Part shown: positions 9,110 to 17,172 of the stretch, piece by piece
Layout of the letters: the number at the start of each line of letters is the position of its first letter
Numbering within the stretch: position 1 is the first letter of the stretch
Source of the DNA: Bordetella genomosp. 4
GTDB lineage: Bacteria > Pseudomonadota > Gammaproteobacteria > Burkholderiales > Burkholderiaceae_B
Reading direction: 5' to 3'
Assembly (NCBI RefSeq): GCF_002261185.1
Contig: NZ_NEVQ01000020.1
Coordinates: 100,658 to 164,657 of the forward strand
Length of the DNA stretch: 64,000 bases
Translations under genes and position numbers: made by a program
The notes under the pieces: generated by a model
The model's input: the letters and a program-made list of their open reading frames with translations, nothing else
Databases searched by the model: none
Told to the model about the DNA's origin: nothing

Positions 9110-10209
9110 TGCGCGCGCTCCGGTTGACTGGAATGAGATGGGGCCAGCGCGCTCTGAGGCGGCCCCTCACTGGTACGACGCTCGTAAGACGAAGCATAGG
9201 CTGCAGAACGCGCCGGCAACAGCGGGTCATCGGAAATCGCAATGCCGCGTGGCAATACGGTCGGATCGTAGTTCACGTCACGGCACGGGCCGTCGTCTTG
9301 CTGCGCGCTGCGAGTTATCACCACAGTGCCAGCATCGACAGTGGGCCGATCTGCCGGCCACTGTTTGGTCGCATCGTCAGTAGGATCCCCGGCAGCCCCC
9401 AGTGTCACGACCAAACGCCAGCGCAAAGGCCCCTGTTCCAAGCGCCTCTGCAGGTCGCCCTGCAAATAGTTGGCGTCATGTTGCGGCTGGGCGGCTGGCG
9501 CGGCCTCAGCGCCCAAAGGCTCCAGATGCCAGCGCACGGCTTGCCGCTTGCCCTGCGCATCGACAAAGTAAAAGGCATTCAGGCCGTAATAGCTTTCCGT
9601 CGCATAGCTGGCCGATGGTTTTGCGGTCTTGACCCACGCCAGAAAGGCCCCTGCCTCGGGATGCGCGGCGAAAAACGCCCCCATGCGCTTTGGATCCGGC
9701 TTGTGCGTATTCGGGTCGGGCCGAGCAGCAAGCTGCTGGTCATAGAACGCTTGCGGAGTGGCCAGCGGAAATACCGGCATGCTGTTCATTCCGGTGCGCC
9801 ACTGCTCGCCATTCGGCGAGGTGAACTGCAGAGCAAAGCTGCGGATAGGAACACTGGAGTCCGGGGCATAGGGATTGCCGCCGGGTAGCGCCAACCGCCC
9901 TATTACCGGGGTATTGCCGCGCTCGAACAGGGCTGCCGTGGACAGGGCATGCGCCGCGCCATTGCTTTCAAAATGACCAACGACACAGACGCCTTTTGCG
10001 TGATTACGCCGAAAGCCTGCGTGAACGCCGCTATTGGCCTCCAGCGCATCTACCACCCGGTCCGGAGTCAAACGATCCGGGTCCAGCCAGCCGCCTACAT
10101 AGGCAAAAGCCGTGCCGGAAACCACTACGATAGCGCCGATTGCGGCAAGGCGAAGACAGGTTTGCCGGGCATTGAGCGGCCGGGCGTCGCGTTCAGATCC
10201 TTGGTGCAT
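9106..10209 (-). CDS. Catalase-like heme protein (SrpA-type) with N-terminal membrane anchor
   Basis: A short catalase-fold protein (367 aa; classical catalases are about 480 aa or more) of the SrpA type, often annotated catalase-related peroxidase. The distal histidine is His70 in RRNHAKGVCVVGHFE; the segment RSFALQFTSPNGEQWR and the C-terminal RSAAYASSYERR (R-x3-Y, proximal-ligand-like) are kept. A hydrophobic helix at 20-40 (RLAAIGAIVVVSGTAFAYVG) should anchor or export it, placing heme chemistry in the periplasm. The start at 10209 is preferred over 10305 because AAGGA precedes it and it lies 38 bases downstream of a candidate ECF -10 element. It is cotranscribed with cytochrome b561. Confidence 0.88.
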   Translation of the reverse strand: MHQGSERDARPLNARQTCLRLAAIGAIVVVSGTAFAYVGGWLDPDRLTPDRVVDALEANSGVHAGFRRNHAKGVCVVGHFESNGAAHALSTAALFERGNTPVIGRLALPGGNPYAPDSSVPIRSFALQFTSPNGEQWRTGMNSMPVFPLATPQAFYDQQLAARPDPNTHKPDPKRMGAFFAAHPEAGAFLAWVKTAKPSASYATESYYGLNAFYFVDAQGKRQAVRWHLEPLGAEAAPAAQPQHDANYLQGDLQRRLEQGPLRWRLVVTLGAAGDPTDDATKQWPADRPTVDAGTVVITRSAQQDDGPCRDVNYDPTVLPRGIAISDDPLLPARSAAYASSYERRTSEGPPQSALAPSHSSQPERAQ

Positions 10210-10246
10210 GAGAGTCCTTGCCCTGGGGCGTCGAATACCCCTGTAG

Positions 10247-10271
10247 GACGGCAAGCTAAAAAATTTATTCC
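10247..10271 (-). promoter_or_regulatory. Candidate ECF-sigma promoter for the catalase/cytochrome b561 operon
   Basis: On the minus strand GGAATAAA (GGAAT at 10271-10267) is followed by exactly 16 bases and then CGTC (10250-10247), the usual spacing of ECF -35 and -10 elements. Initiation just downstream would leave a leader of about 30 bases carrying AAGGA before the ATG at 10209. The same pattern is mirrored on the plus strand. Confidence 0.65.
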
Positions 10272-10276
10272 GTGAG

Positions 10277-10301
10277 GGAATAAACTCACGGGAGCGGCGT
10301 C
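10277..10301 (+). promoter_or_regulatory. Candidate ECF-sigma promoter for the sigma/anti-sigma operon
   Basis: On the plus strand GGAAT (10277-10281) within GGGAATAAA is followed by 16 bases and CGTC (10298-10301). This is the same element and spacing as on the opposite strand, so the sigma factor probably directs its own transcription. The two -35 boxes sit back to back, forming TTTATTCC...GGAATAAA around 10264-10284, with an interlocked CCGTGAG/CTCACGG repeat. Confidence 0.65.
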
Positions 10302-10425
10302 TCACGACATTAGCCTGTCAATCTTTGACGCCACGGGTGCAGCGCCTGGACGGGAACAGCGTGGCCGTTCCTTCTCTCTCCGCGCCCTCTTCCCCGGTTT
10401 GATACGGGGTTTATTGAGGCATTTG

Positions 10426-10998
10426 ATGAATCAGCCGGTACGCATGCCGATACACGAAGCGTTACCCTCCGATGATGACGCGATAGAGGCGGACGAATTG
10501 TCCGATGCCGTCGTACGCCAGCTATTGCCTCGGCTGCGGCGATTTGCGCTGCATTTGACGCGTGATCCCGTCTCTTCTGACGATCTGGTGCAATCCGCGC
10601 TGGAAAGAGCCCTGACGCGCTGGCCCAGCCGCCGCCCACAAGGCAACGTACGTGCTTGGTTGTTCACCATTCTGTACCGCCAGTTTCTGGATTCCCAACG
10701 GCGGTCGCGCCGTTATGCGCGGCTACTCGACTGGTTCACCGGATCCGAGGCAGCAGTGCCATCGGCAGAACGGACGGCGATTGCACGCGCTTCGCTGGAT
10801 GCCTTCGAACGCTTGCCCGAAGCGCAACGTACCTTGTTGTGGCTGATTTGTGTGGAGGGCCTGAGCTACAAGGTCGTCGCTGACATGTTCGACGTCCCGC
10901 TAGGTACTGTGATGTCTCGACTGTCCCGCGCACGCAGGGCGTTGCGCGATTTGCATGAAGGCCGGGACGGTGAGTCCCACCTGAGGATCTTGAAATGA
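10426..10998 (+). CDS. ECF-family RNA polymerase sigma factor
   Basis: A 190-aa group IV sigma factor. Region 2 (LLPRLRRFALHLTRDPVSSD, then NVRAWLFTILYRQFLDSQRR) recognises the -10 element, and region 4 near residues 125-175 (LPEAQRTLLWLICVEGLSYK, VPLGTVMSRLSRARRALR) recognises the -35. The ATG at 10426 is chosen because TTGAGG lies 6-12 bases upstream; an in-frame TTG at 10399 is less likely. The stop overlaps the anti-sigma ATG (10995-10998). Divergence from the catalase/cytochrome b561 operon and the matched promoters suggest that operon is its main target. Confidence 0.95.
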   Translation: MNQPVRMPIHEALPSDDDAIEADELSDAVVRQLLPRLRRFALHLTRDPVSSDDLVQSALERALTRWPSRRPQGNVRAWLFTILYRQFLDSQRRSRRYARLLDWFTGSEAAVPSAERTAIARASLDAFERLPEAQRTLLWLICVEGLSYKVVADMFDVPLGTVMSRLSRARRALRDLHEGRDGESHLRILK

Positions 10999-11747
10999 AC
11001 GAACGCTCTATCGACGATCTGGCGCGTAACGCGTTTGTGGATGGCCAACTTGATCCCGCACAACGGCAAGCCGTGCAAGCCTATCTGCGGGAACATCCTG
11101 AAGAATCGCAAGAACTCGACGCCTGGCAGCGCGATACGCAGCGGCTGCGCGCAATGGGTAGCCACGATAGCCTGCCGCCGAATCCCGCCTTGGACCCCAC
11201 GGCAGTACGCGCTCGGCTGCGCACCCGCTCACGGCGCCGCCTGGCGATGGCGGCCAGCCTCGTCATGGCGCTGGCGATCGGCGGCGTCACTGGCTGGAGC
11301 GCGCGCGACACGGCGGTAGTTGCCAACCGCCCACTGCCCATGCAGGATGCCATGCAAGCCTATCGTTTGTTTGCTTCAGCGGATGCTCCGCAACCCGATG
11401 TGCGCGCCGATACCGCAGATCTGCAAGGCTGGCTGGACGAATATTTTGCTAACGCCGAACGCCTGCCTAATCTGAGCGCCAGCGGCTTTCAGCCCGTTGC
11501 GGCTCGCCTACTGGCAACCGATCAAGGGCCCGCCGCAATCGTGATTTACGACAATGCAGGACAGCGTGCGACGTTCTACATCCGCCCACCAGGGCCCGGC
11601 AAACAGTTTCTGCCACGAGGCAGTCGGCGCGATGGGGATCTGCTGGCTCGGTATTGGTCGGGACAGGGATACAACTATGCATTGGTGACTGCGGGTGATG
11701 GCGCAGCGGACGAAGTCCTGCCACCGTCGAACGCGGTGCGCAGCTAG
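10995..11747 (+). CDS. Membrane anti-sigma factor, partner of the ECF sigma
   Basis: A 250-aa protein starting MNERSIDDLARNAFVDGQLD, an N-terminal cytosolic anti-sigma domain that would hold the sigma factor. A single membrane helix lies at about 83-101 (LAMAASLVMALAIGGVTGW), and the rest is a periplasmic sensor-like domain (LQGWLDEYFANAERLPNLSA...ARLLATDQGPAAIVIYD). The CxxC zinc motif (ZAS) is not apparent, so release is more likely by proteolysis or a conformational change than by direct thiol oxidation; that is inference. It is translationally coupled to the sigma gene. Confidence 0.9.
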   Translation: MNERSIDDLARNAFVDGQLDPAQRQAVQAYLREHPEESQELDAWQRDTQRLRAMGSHDSLPPNPALDPTAVRARLRTRSRRRLAMAASLVMALAIGGVTGWSARDTAVVANRPLPMQDAMQAYRLFASADAPQPDVRADTADLQGWLDEYFANAERLPNLSASGFQPVAARLLATDQGPAAIVIYDNAGQRATFYIRPPGPGKQFLPRGSRRDGDLLARYWSGQGYNYALVTAGDGAADEVLPPSNAVRS

Positions 11748-11791
11748 GCGACGAAAATCCACGTGTAATGGCCAACACCTCGGCGTACGCT

Positions 11792-12712
11792 TCAGCGGCC
11801 CGGACGGCGTGATTTTGCGCGCGTAGACGTGGCCAATGGTGCGAGATGCGAGGCAATGAAATCTATGAATATCTTTGCCCTGATCGGCAGATGACGTCCG
11901 AATCCATGCACCACCTGCAGGGGAACGGGCATGAGCGGCAAGTGCGTCAATACAAGACATAGTCTTCCACTGTCGAGGTCATCCTGTACTGTCGTTTTCA
12001 GGATTTGCGCAATGCCTTGTCCATTGACCGCCGCGATGCGCATCGCCTGCCCGCTATCGGCGTCGAACATCCCGTCGATTGGGACGCGCTCTCCCTTGGC
12101 CAACATGATGGGCAACACCTGGCCATCTAGTCGATAACGCACATGGCGATGTGCGGCGAGATCGGCAACCGTTTGCGGCTCACCATGCCGAGCGAGATAT
12201 TGCGGGGATGCGACGAGCACCAGCGGCAAGTCGATCAGCTTGCGGGCGTGCAATCCACTATCCATCATCGTGCCAACTCTCAATGCCAGATCAAACCCCT
12301 CCCGGATCAGATCGACATATCGATCGCTCAGGCTGACATCGAGCGCCAAGGCCGGATGATGAGGCATGAGCCGCGAGGTGATAGGCTCTAGCAATAAACG
12401 CCCGAGATCGACCGGCATGCTCACTCGCAATGTCCCGACCGCAGTATTTGGCGTTTTTAGCTCCGCGCCGGCCTCTTCCAAGCCCCGCACCAACGGAGCG
12501 ACGCGCTCGTAATAGGCCTGCCCATCGCCAGTCAAAACAAAAGCGCGGGTCGAGCGCTGAAACAATCGGACGCCCAAGCGCTGTTCCAGCCTGGCGATGC
12601 TTTTCGATACAGCAGACGGCGTAGTACCCAGCAGCCTGGCTGCACCTGTAAATGAACCGGCCTCGACTGACCGGACAAATGCCGAGAGGCCGTGAAAGTG
12701 TTCGACCGCCAT
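11792..12712 (-). CDS. LysR-family regulator divergent from an SDR gene
   Basis: Regulator of 306 aa with the HTH at 20-45 (GSFTGAARLLGTTPSAVSKS) and an effector domain starting near 90 (VGTLRVSMPVDLGRLLLEPI). It belongs to the branch often found head-to-head with a short-chain dehydrogenase or quinone reductase gene that it represses or activates. The SDR at 12818 starts 105 bases away on the opposite strand. The C-terminal tail is rich in Arg and Ser (STRAKSRRPGR), which has no clear meaning. Confidence 0.9.
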   Translation of the reverse strand: MAVEHFHGLSAFVRSVEAGSFTGAARLLGTTPSAVSKSIARLEQRLGVRLFQRSTRAFVLTGDGQAYYERVAPLVRGLEEAGAELKTPNTAVGTLRVSMPVDLGRLLLEPITSRLMPHHPALALDVSLSDRYVDLIREGFDLALRVGTMMDSGLHARKLIDLPLVLVASPQYLARHGEPQTVADLAAHRHVRYRLDGQVLPIMLAKGERVPIDGMFDADSGQAMRIAAVNGQGIAQILKTTVQDDLDSGRLCLVLTHLPLMPVPLQVVHGFGRHLPIRAKIFIDFIASHLAPLATSTRAKSRRPGR

Positions 12713-12748
12713 TGATGACTATCCGGCACAAATGAAAACACCATTGTA

Positions 12749-12762
12749 GGACTATTACGTCC
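12749..12762. promoter_or_regulatory. Weak candidate LysR operator
   Basis: GGAC-N6-GTCC is a short inverted repeat in the middle of the divergent lysR/SDR spacer. It is the only dyad seen there; the arms are just four bases, so support is weak. Confidence 0.25.
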
Positions 12763-12817
12763 AATTTTTCCAAACTACATTGGCTTCACTCATCTCGTGC
12801 CTAAAGGAAAATTTGAC

Positions 12818-13567
12818 GTGAACAAACTGACAGATAAAGTCGCCATCATCACTGGCGGCAACAGCGGTATCGGCCTTGCCACCGCGCGGCTCTTCATCGA
12901 CGAAGGCGCACACGTAGTGATCGTCGGACGCCGGCGCGATGCGGTCGATGAGACTGTCGCAGAACTCGGGCCGAGAGCCCTGGGCGTCACTGGCGATCTA
13001 GCCGACCTCGCCACACATGACAGCGTTGCAGAGTTCGTGGCCGAACGCTTTGGCGGCGCTGACATCTATATGGCAAACGCGGGCGTCAACACGATTACGC
13101 CTTCGAGCGCAGTCGGAATCCAAGAGTACGACGCTCAGTTCGATACCAACACTCGAGCCGTATTTTTCGGCGTCCAGAAGATCGCGCCGCTGATGCGTAA
13201 CGGTGGCGTGATCCTGCTGACAAGTTCGATAGCGAGCGGCAAGGTCCTGGAGGGACACGCCGTCTATGCCGGGACAAAGGCTGCGATTGAAGCCTTTGCA
13301 CGCAGTTGGGCGCTGGAATTCAAGGACCGCGGCATCAGAGTGAACGTCATTAGTCCTGGACCGGTCGATACGCCAATTCTCGCGAAGCTGGGCATTGCCT
13401 CAGCCGATCGGCCAGCGTTTGAGGCGGGGGTTGCGCAGGCGATTCCGCTGGGGCGTTTGGGGCGTCCGGAGGAGCTGGCGCGGGCTGCGTTATTCCTGGC
13501 TAGTAATGATGGGAGCTTCATTACAGGAGTTGCGCTGAATGTTGACGGAGGGATTGCGTTAACTTAA
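12818..13567 (+). CDS. Short-chain dehydrogenase/reductase
   Basis: NAD(P)-dependent oxidoreductase (249 aa) with the classical SDR pattern: cofactor loop GGNSGIG at residues 13-19, NAG segment (MANAGVN), catalytic Ser (LLTSSIASG), and Tyr/Lys (VYAGTKAAIEAF) followed by INVISPGPVDTP-like sequence. The GTG at 12818 is chosen because AAAGGAAA sits seven bases upstream and the protein then starts MNKLTDKVAIITGG. A GTG at 12797 would add seven residues and lacks a ribosome site. The divergent LysR gene is its probable regulator. The substrate is unknown. Confidence 0.88.
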   Translation: MNKLTDKVAIITGGNSGIGLATARLFIDEGAHVVIVGRRRDAVDETVAELGPRALGVTGDLADLATHDSVAEFVAERFGGADIYMANAGVNTITPSSAVGIQEYDAQFDTNTRAVFFGVQKIAPLMRNGGVILLTSSIASGKVLEGHAVYAGTKAAIEAFARSWALEFKDRGIRVNVISPGPVDTPILAKLGIASADRPAFEAGVAQAIPLGRLGRPEELARAALFLASNDGSFITGVALNVDGGIALT

Positions 13568-13627
13568 AAGTCGAGTAAAGCGGGCGCAGTATCGCCCCCC
13601 TCGCCTATCGTGATAGACGTCACGCCC

Positions 13628-14299
13628 TCAATCCCCCGACTGCGTCAGCATGGAACGAGGCAGATTGATCAAAAAATCCGCCAATCCTTTGGAGCTCTGT
13701 GACAGACTGATGTGATGCGACATTTTCTCCTGAGCGAGCATCGCGTCGCCCGCCAGAATCGCTTGTAATAACTCCTCGTGCTGGTCGTACGACTCACGCA
13801 ACCGACCCACCGCGGTGAAGGCATGCTTTAAATAGGCGCCAGTGCGCGCGCGCAACCGTAGCAGTTCTTGGCGCAAATACGGGTTGCGGCATCCTTTGTA
13901 CAGCACCTCGTGAAAGTCGTGATTCGCCTGACGCCAGCCGTCTGCGTCTTCCGCTTCGATCACCGCTGCCGCCTCGGCATGGACTCGTGCCAACTCGGCA
14001 CGCTCTTGCGGCGTCATCCGCTGACAAGCCATGCGGGCGGCCACGGCCTCCATTTCCCCCAGCAGTTCCCACACGGCCAGCAGCTCTTGCACGTCCATTT
14101 TGGCGACAGTCATGCCGTTGCGCGGCAAGCTGTTCAGCATACCTTGGACTTTCAACTGCAATAGCGCCTCGCGCACCGGTGTGCGCGACACGTTGAACTG
14201 CGCTGCCAATTCATTTTCATCTATGGCGTCGCCAGGCAAAAGAACGCCGTTCCGGATGTCGTCCTCGATAGCCAGGCGGATTTGTTCGCTGATTTTCAC
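13628..14299 (-). CDS. GntR-family (FCD-type) transcriptional regulator
   Basis: DNA-binding regulator (223 aa) with an N-terminal winged HTH (KISEQIRLAIEDDIRNGVLL, then NVSRTPVREALLQLKVQGML) and a C-terminal FCD ligand-binding domain (ELLGEMEAVAARMACQRMTP, ANHDFHEVLYKGCRNPYLRQ, YDQHEELLQAILAGD). The GTG at 14299 gives the standard family N-terminus; the in-frame TTG at 14317 is possible but has no better ribosome site. It is divergent from the amidase/CoA-transferase/ABC block and probably represses it until a pathway metabolite binds. The AT-rich palindrome at 14349-14362 is a candidate site. Confidence 0.9.
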   Translation of the reverse strand: MKISEQIRLAIEDDIRNGVLLPGDAIDENELAAQFNVSRTPVREALLQLKVQGMLNSLPRNGMTVAKMDVQELLAVWELLGEMEAVAARMACQRMTPQERAELARVHAEAAAVIEAEDADGWRQANHDFHEVLYKGCRNPYLRQELLRLRARTGAYLKHAFTAVGRLRESYDQHEELLQAILAGDAMLAQEKMSHHISLSQSSKGLADFLINLPRSMLTQSGD

Positions 14300-14348
14300 G
14301 TTTATGAATACATACAAACACTGATATAGAAAAATTATAAAGTGATTT

Positions 14349-14362
14349 ATAAATATATTTAT
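14349..14362. promoter_or_regulatory. Candidate GntR operator palindrome
   Basis: ATAAATATATTTAT is a perfect 14-base palindrome in the spacer between the GntR gene and the catabolic block. It lies 15 bases before the first ORF of that block. It is very AT-rich, so it may also hold or overlap the -10 region. Confidence 0.4.
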
Positions 14363-14377
14363 GATATCGGAAAATAC

Positions 14378-14581
14378 ATGAACAGATCACCCAATCGCCC
14401 CCTCGCTGGTGTGAAGTCGGCTCAGACTCCGTACCTGGAGGACGGCATAATTGCTGCGTTGCAGCATACCCTCTCTCTCCAGCACATCGTTGCCAGCGAG
14501 GCCGAGTGCGCGAATATCGCCAGATCTTTGCGGCGGATCTCTCCGCGCGACGGTGATGTACCGCCGAGGAAATCGGCGTGA
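14378..14581 (+). CDS. Small ORF coupled to the amidase, AtzG-like in size and place
   Basis: A 67-codon ORF (MNRSPNRPLAGVKSAQTPYL...) whose TGA overlaps the GTG start of the amidase (GTGA, 14578-14581), the arrangement of translationally coupled subunits. The centre (YLEDGIIAALQHTLSLQHIV) should be helical. In several amidase operons a small AtzG-like helical protein (DUF4089) sits in this position and forms a complex with the amidase. The similarity here is one of size, helix content and place; I do not see a convincing sequence match. It may be a subunit or only a leader ORF. Confidence 0.5.
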   Translation: MNRSPNRPLAGVKSAQTPYLEDGIIAALQHTLSLQHIVASEAECANIARSLRRISPRDGDVPPRKSA

Positions 14582-15972
14582 CACAGACCGCTTTTCGAAC
14601 CCCAGCAGGACTGCCCTCCAGCATTGGCGCCTTGCGGGCCTTGTTGCGCGACGGCGAACTGACCGTATCCGAAGCACTGGCCGTCCAGCAGCAAGCGTTG
14701 CGCGAAGATCGCTGGCATTGTGTCGCGCACATACCGGATTTGCCCAAAGTACGGCAGGATGCGTCATTGCCTCTCGCCGGCGTGGGCGTAGCGCATAAAG
14801 ATATCTTTGTCCTGCCGGATCGGCTCCCCGGCTGCGGCGCGGATGGTCCGCCATCAGGATGGTCGGCAAGGCGGCACGCAACCGTCGTGCAACGCCTGAC
14901 GAATGCAGGAGCCCCTCCGTTGGCAATGTTGGGCATGGCGCCATTCGCCAGCGGAGCAACCGCCGAGAACAGCGCGTATCCGCCTATGCGCAATCCGATC
15001 GATCCCGTTGCGGCCGTGGGCGGCTCGTCCAGCGGGTCAGGCGTCGCCGTGGCGGCCGGATTGTGTTACGCCTCTCTAGGTACCGATACGGCAGGCTCGG
15101 TACGCATGCCGGCCGCGACCTGCGGCATAGTAGGGCTGAAAACCACCCATGGCCTGATTCCCACGCAAGGCGTGGCGCCACTGGCCTCTTCACTGGACAC
15201 AGTAGGACTGCTGGCGCGCAGCGGTCCGGATCTGATGGTAACCCTGAGCTGTGCATTGACCGCCGTTCAAGCGCGCAAACTGCATGCCACCTATGACGCG
15301 GCACAACGCGACGGTTTGCGCATCGCGGTGAGCTGGACACATGCGAATCCGACCGGTGACCTTGCGCCCGGTGTCGCGCAAGCGCTGGACTCATTGGCCT
15401 GCGCACTAAACGTTCCAGCAGAGCGTTCGATAAAAGATTTGCGCGAATTGCAGCGTTTGGCAGAAATATCACTGTATGCCGAAGCAGCCAGCGTTCATGC
15501 ACCAGCCCTGCGTGCCAACACACAGCTGCCCGGCCTGGTTCGCAACCTGGCGCTGACAGGCTCAACCATACCGGTCATTTGGTACCTGAATGCCCGGCGC
15601 GAGCAGCCAAGCCGATGCCGGGAATTCCTGGGCACTGCGTTGGCCGATGCCGACATCCTGCTCACCCCTGCCCTGCCGCGCGGCGTACCAGACAGCGGAC
15701 TTGTCACGACGACATCTGCCGACTTTCAACCACGCGAGCTCGTGGCGATGTTCAGTTGGATGTCCTTTGTGAATTACCTGGGTTTACCCGCCATCGTTCT
15801 GCCCATTGCTTGCGATATAGGCGGACGGCCGATTTCGGTCCAGGCGATCGCCCGTCCGGGCAAGGAGGGGCTGCTGATCGCATGGGCACAGCAGGTAGAA
15901 CAACGTTGGCCAGACGCCTTTTCATCTCTGTCCACTTCAAATAAAGAAAGAAACCAGACATGCCTCAAATAA
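14578..15972 (+). CDS. Amidase-signature-family amidohydrolase
   Basis: Cytosolic amidase (464 aa) that hydrolyses a C-N amide bond to a carboxylic acid and ammonia or amine. The Ser-cisSer-Lys triad is visible: Lys74 (GVGVAHKDIFVLP), cis-Ser150 (AAVGGSSSGSG) and nucleophile Ser174 (GTDTAGSVRMP), with the standard 24-residue gap between the serines. The GTG start overlaps the small upstream ORF. The gene overlaps the next CoA-transferase gene by 13 bases, so the acid product is probably passed to CoA activation. GatA is unlikely, as no gatB/gatC lie beside it. Confidence 0.9.
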   Translation: MTQTAFRTPAGLPSSIGALRALLRDGELTVSEALAVQQQALREDRWHCVAHIPDLPKVRQDASLPLAGVGVAHKDIFVLPDRLPGCGADGPPSGWSARRHATVVQRLTNAGAPPLAMLGMAPFASGATAENSAYPPMRNPIDPVAAVGGSSSGSGVAVAAGLCYASLGTDTAGSVRMPAATCGIVGLKTTHGLIPTQGVAPLASSLDTVGLLARSGPDLMVTLSCALTAVQARKLHATYDAAQRDGLRIAVSWTHANPTGDLAPGVAQALDSLACALNVPAERSIKDLRELQRLAEISLYAEAASVHAPALRANTQLPGLVRNLALTGSTIPVIWYLNARREQPSRCREFLGTALADADILLTPALPRGVPDSGLVTTTSADFQPRELVAMFSWMSFVNYLGLPAIVLPIACDIGGRPISVQAIARPGKEGLLIAWAQQVEQRWPDAFSSLSTSNKERNQTCLK

Positions 15973-17156
15973 CTGCATCAAAAGCCTTGCAGCGTTTCCG
16001 TGTGCTGGACTTATCGCGTGTGCGCGCAGGCCCGACTTGTGTACGTATGCTGGCCGACTTCGGGGCCGATGTGATCCGAGTCGAACCGCCGGCGGGCATA
16101 GACCCCAATGAGGCCATGTTCGCAGCTGACCGGTGGAGCGGCGACTTTCAAAATTTAAACCGCAACAAACGATCGTTGACCTTGAATCTCAAGACTGCCG
16201 AAGGTCGGGAGGTGCTCAAGCGTCTGGTCGCTGGTGCCGACGTACTGGTGGAGAACTGGCGTCCCGATGTCAAAGCACGCCTGGGTGTGGATTATGAGTC
16301 ATTGCGATCGATCAATCCTCGCATCATTCTGGCCAGCATCTCCGGATTCGGCCAAGATGGTCCGTATGCCAAGCGGCCAGGGTTCGATCAGATCATCCAA
16401 GGTATGGGCGGTCTGATGTCGGTTACGGGTCTTCCCGGACAAGGCCCAGTGCGCGCGGGTTTGGCCGTGGCTGACTCCAGCGCCGGTCTATACGCGGCGC
16501 TCGGCATATTGACGGCATTGCTCGAACGCGAACAGTCCGGGCAAGGGCAATGGCTGCATACCTCCTTGCTCCATGCACAGATTGCGATGATGGATTTCCA
16601 AGGAGCGCGGTATCTCAATGACGGGGACGTCCCTCGCCAGGAAGGCAACGACCATCCGACCAGCAGTCCGATGGGCCTGTTTCACGCGAAAGACGGTCAA
16701 TTCAACTTGGGGGCATCGGGCGAAGGCAATTGGAAGCGTTTTTGCGAGGCAATCGGACACACCGAATGGATGGACGATCCCGAATTCGAAAATGAAAAGC
16801 TGCGCGTGAAGCATCGTCAACGCTTGAATCAAATGATCCAGGCCGTTTTCATGACGGCGACGGTGGCCGACTGGGTCCAACGGTTGAACGCCGCAGGCGT
16901 CCCTGCGGGCCCCGTGTATTCAGTGCCGCAAATGTTCGAGGACGAACAGGTCCGGCATCTAGGGGTAGCCAAGACCGTAGCCGCCTGGCAGGGAGGGCAG
17001 CGCACCATGATTACGCAGCCGGTCACGCTCGCACGCACGCCGGCCGACATCGCCCGCACGGCGCCTGGGTGGGGTGAGCACACCGATGAAGTATTGCGCG
17101 AGATTGGCTACGACGAGCAGGACATTGAGGCACTGCGCGGCGCAGGCGCCGTCTGA
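15960..17156 (+). CDS. CaiB/BaiF class III CoA-transferase
   Basis: Cytosolic enzyme (398 aa) that moves CoA from a donor thioester to a carboxylic acid. Family signatures are VLDLSRVRAGPTCVRMLADF, GADVIRVEPP, RNKRSLTLNLKTAEGR, DVLVENWRPD and the catalytic-aspartate segment GLAVADSSAGLYAA (Asp172). Length is typical. It begins inside the amidase gene (13-base overlap) and ends 16 bases before the crotonase-like gene. The order amidase, CoA-transferase, crotonase-like protein suggests activation of the acid released by the amidase. Confidence 0.93.
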   Translation: MPQITASKALQRFRVLDLSRVRAGPTCVRMLADFGADVIRVEPPAGIDPNEAMFAADRWSGDFQNLNRNKRSLTLNLKTAEGREVLKRLVAGADVLVENWRPDVKARLGVDYESLRSINPRIILASISGFGQDGPYAKRPGFDQIIQGMGGLMSVTGLPGQGPVRAGLAVADSSAGLYAALGILTALLEREQSGQGQWLHTSLLHAQIAMMDFQGARYLNDGDVPRQEGNDHPTSSPMGLFHAKDGQFNLGASGEGNWKRFCEAIGHTEWMDDPEFENEKLRVKHRQRLNQMIQAVFMTATVADWVQRLNAAGVPAGPVYSVPQMFEDEQVRHLGVAKTVAAWQGGQRTMITQPVTLARTPADIARTAPGWGEHTDEVLREIGYDEQDIEALRGAGAV

Positions 17157-17172
17157 GCGGGAGGTGACCAAG

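Noticed and set aside
13583..13602. GGGCG-N6-CGCCC hairpin between the SDR and GntR genes as a terminator
   Set aside because: The arms are short and no T run follows on either strand.
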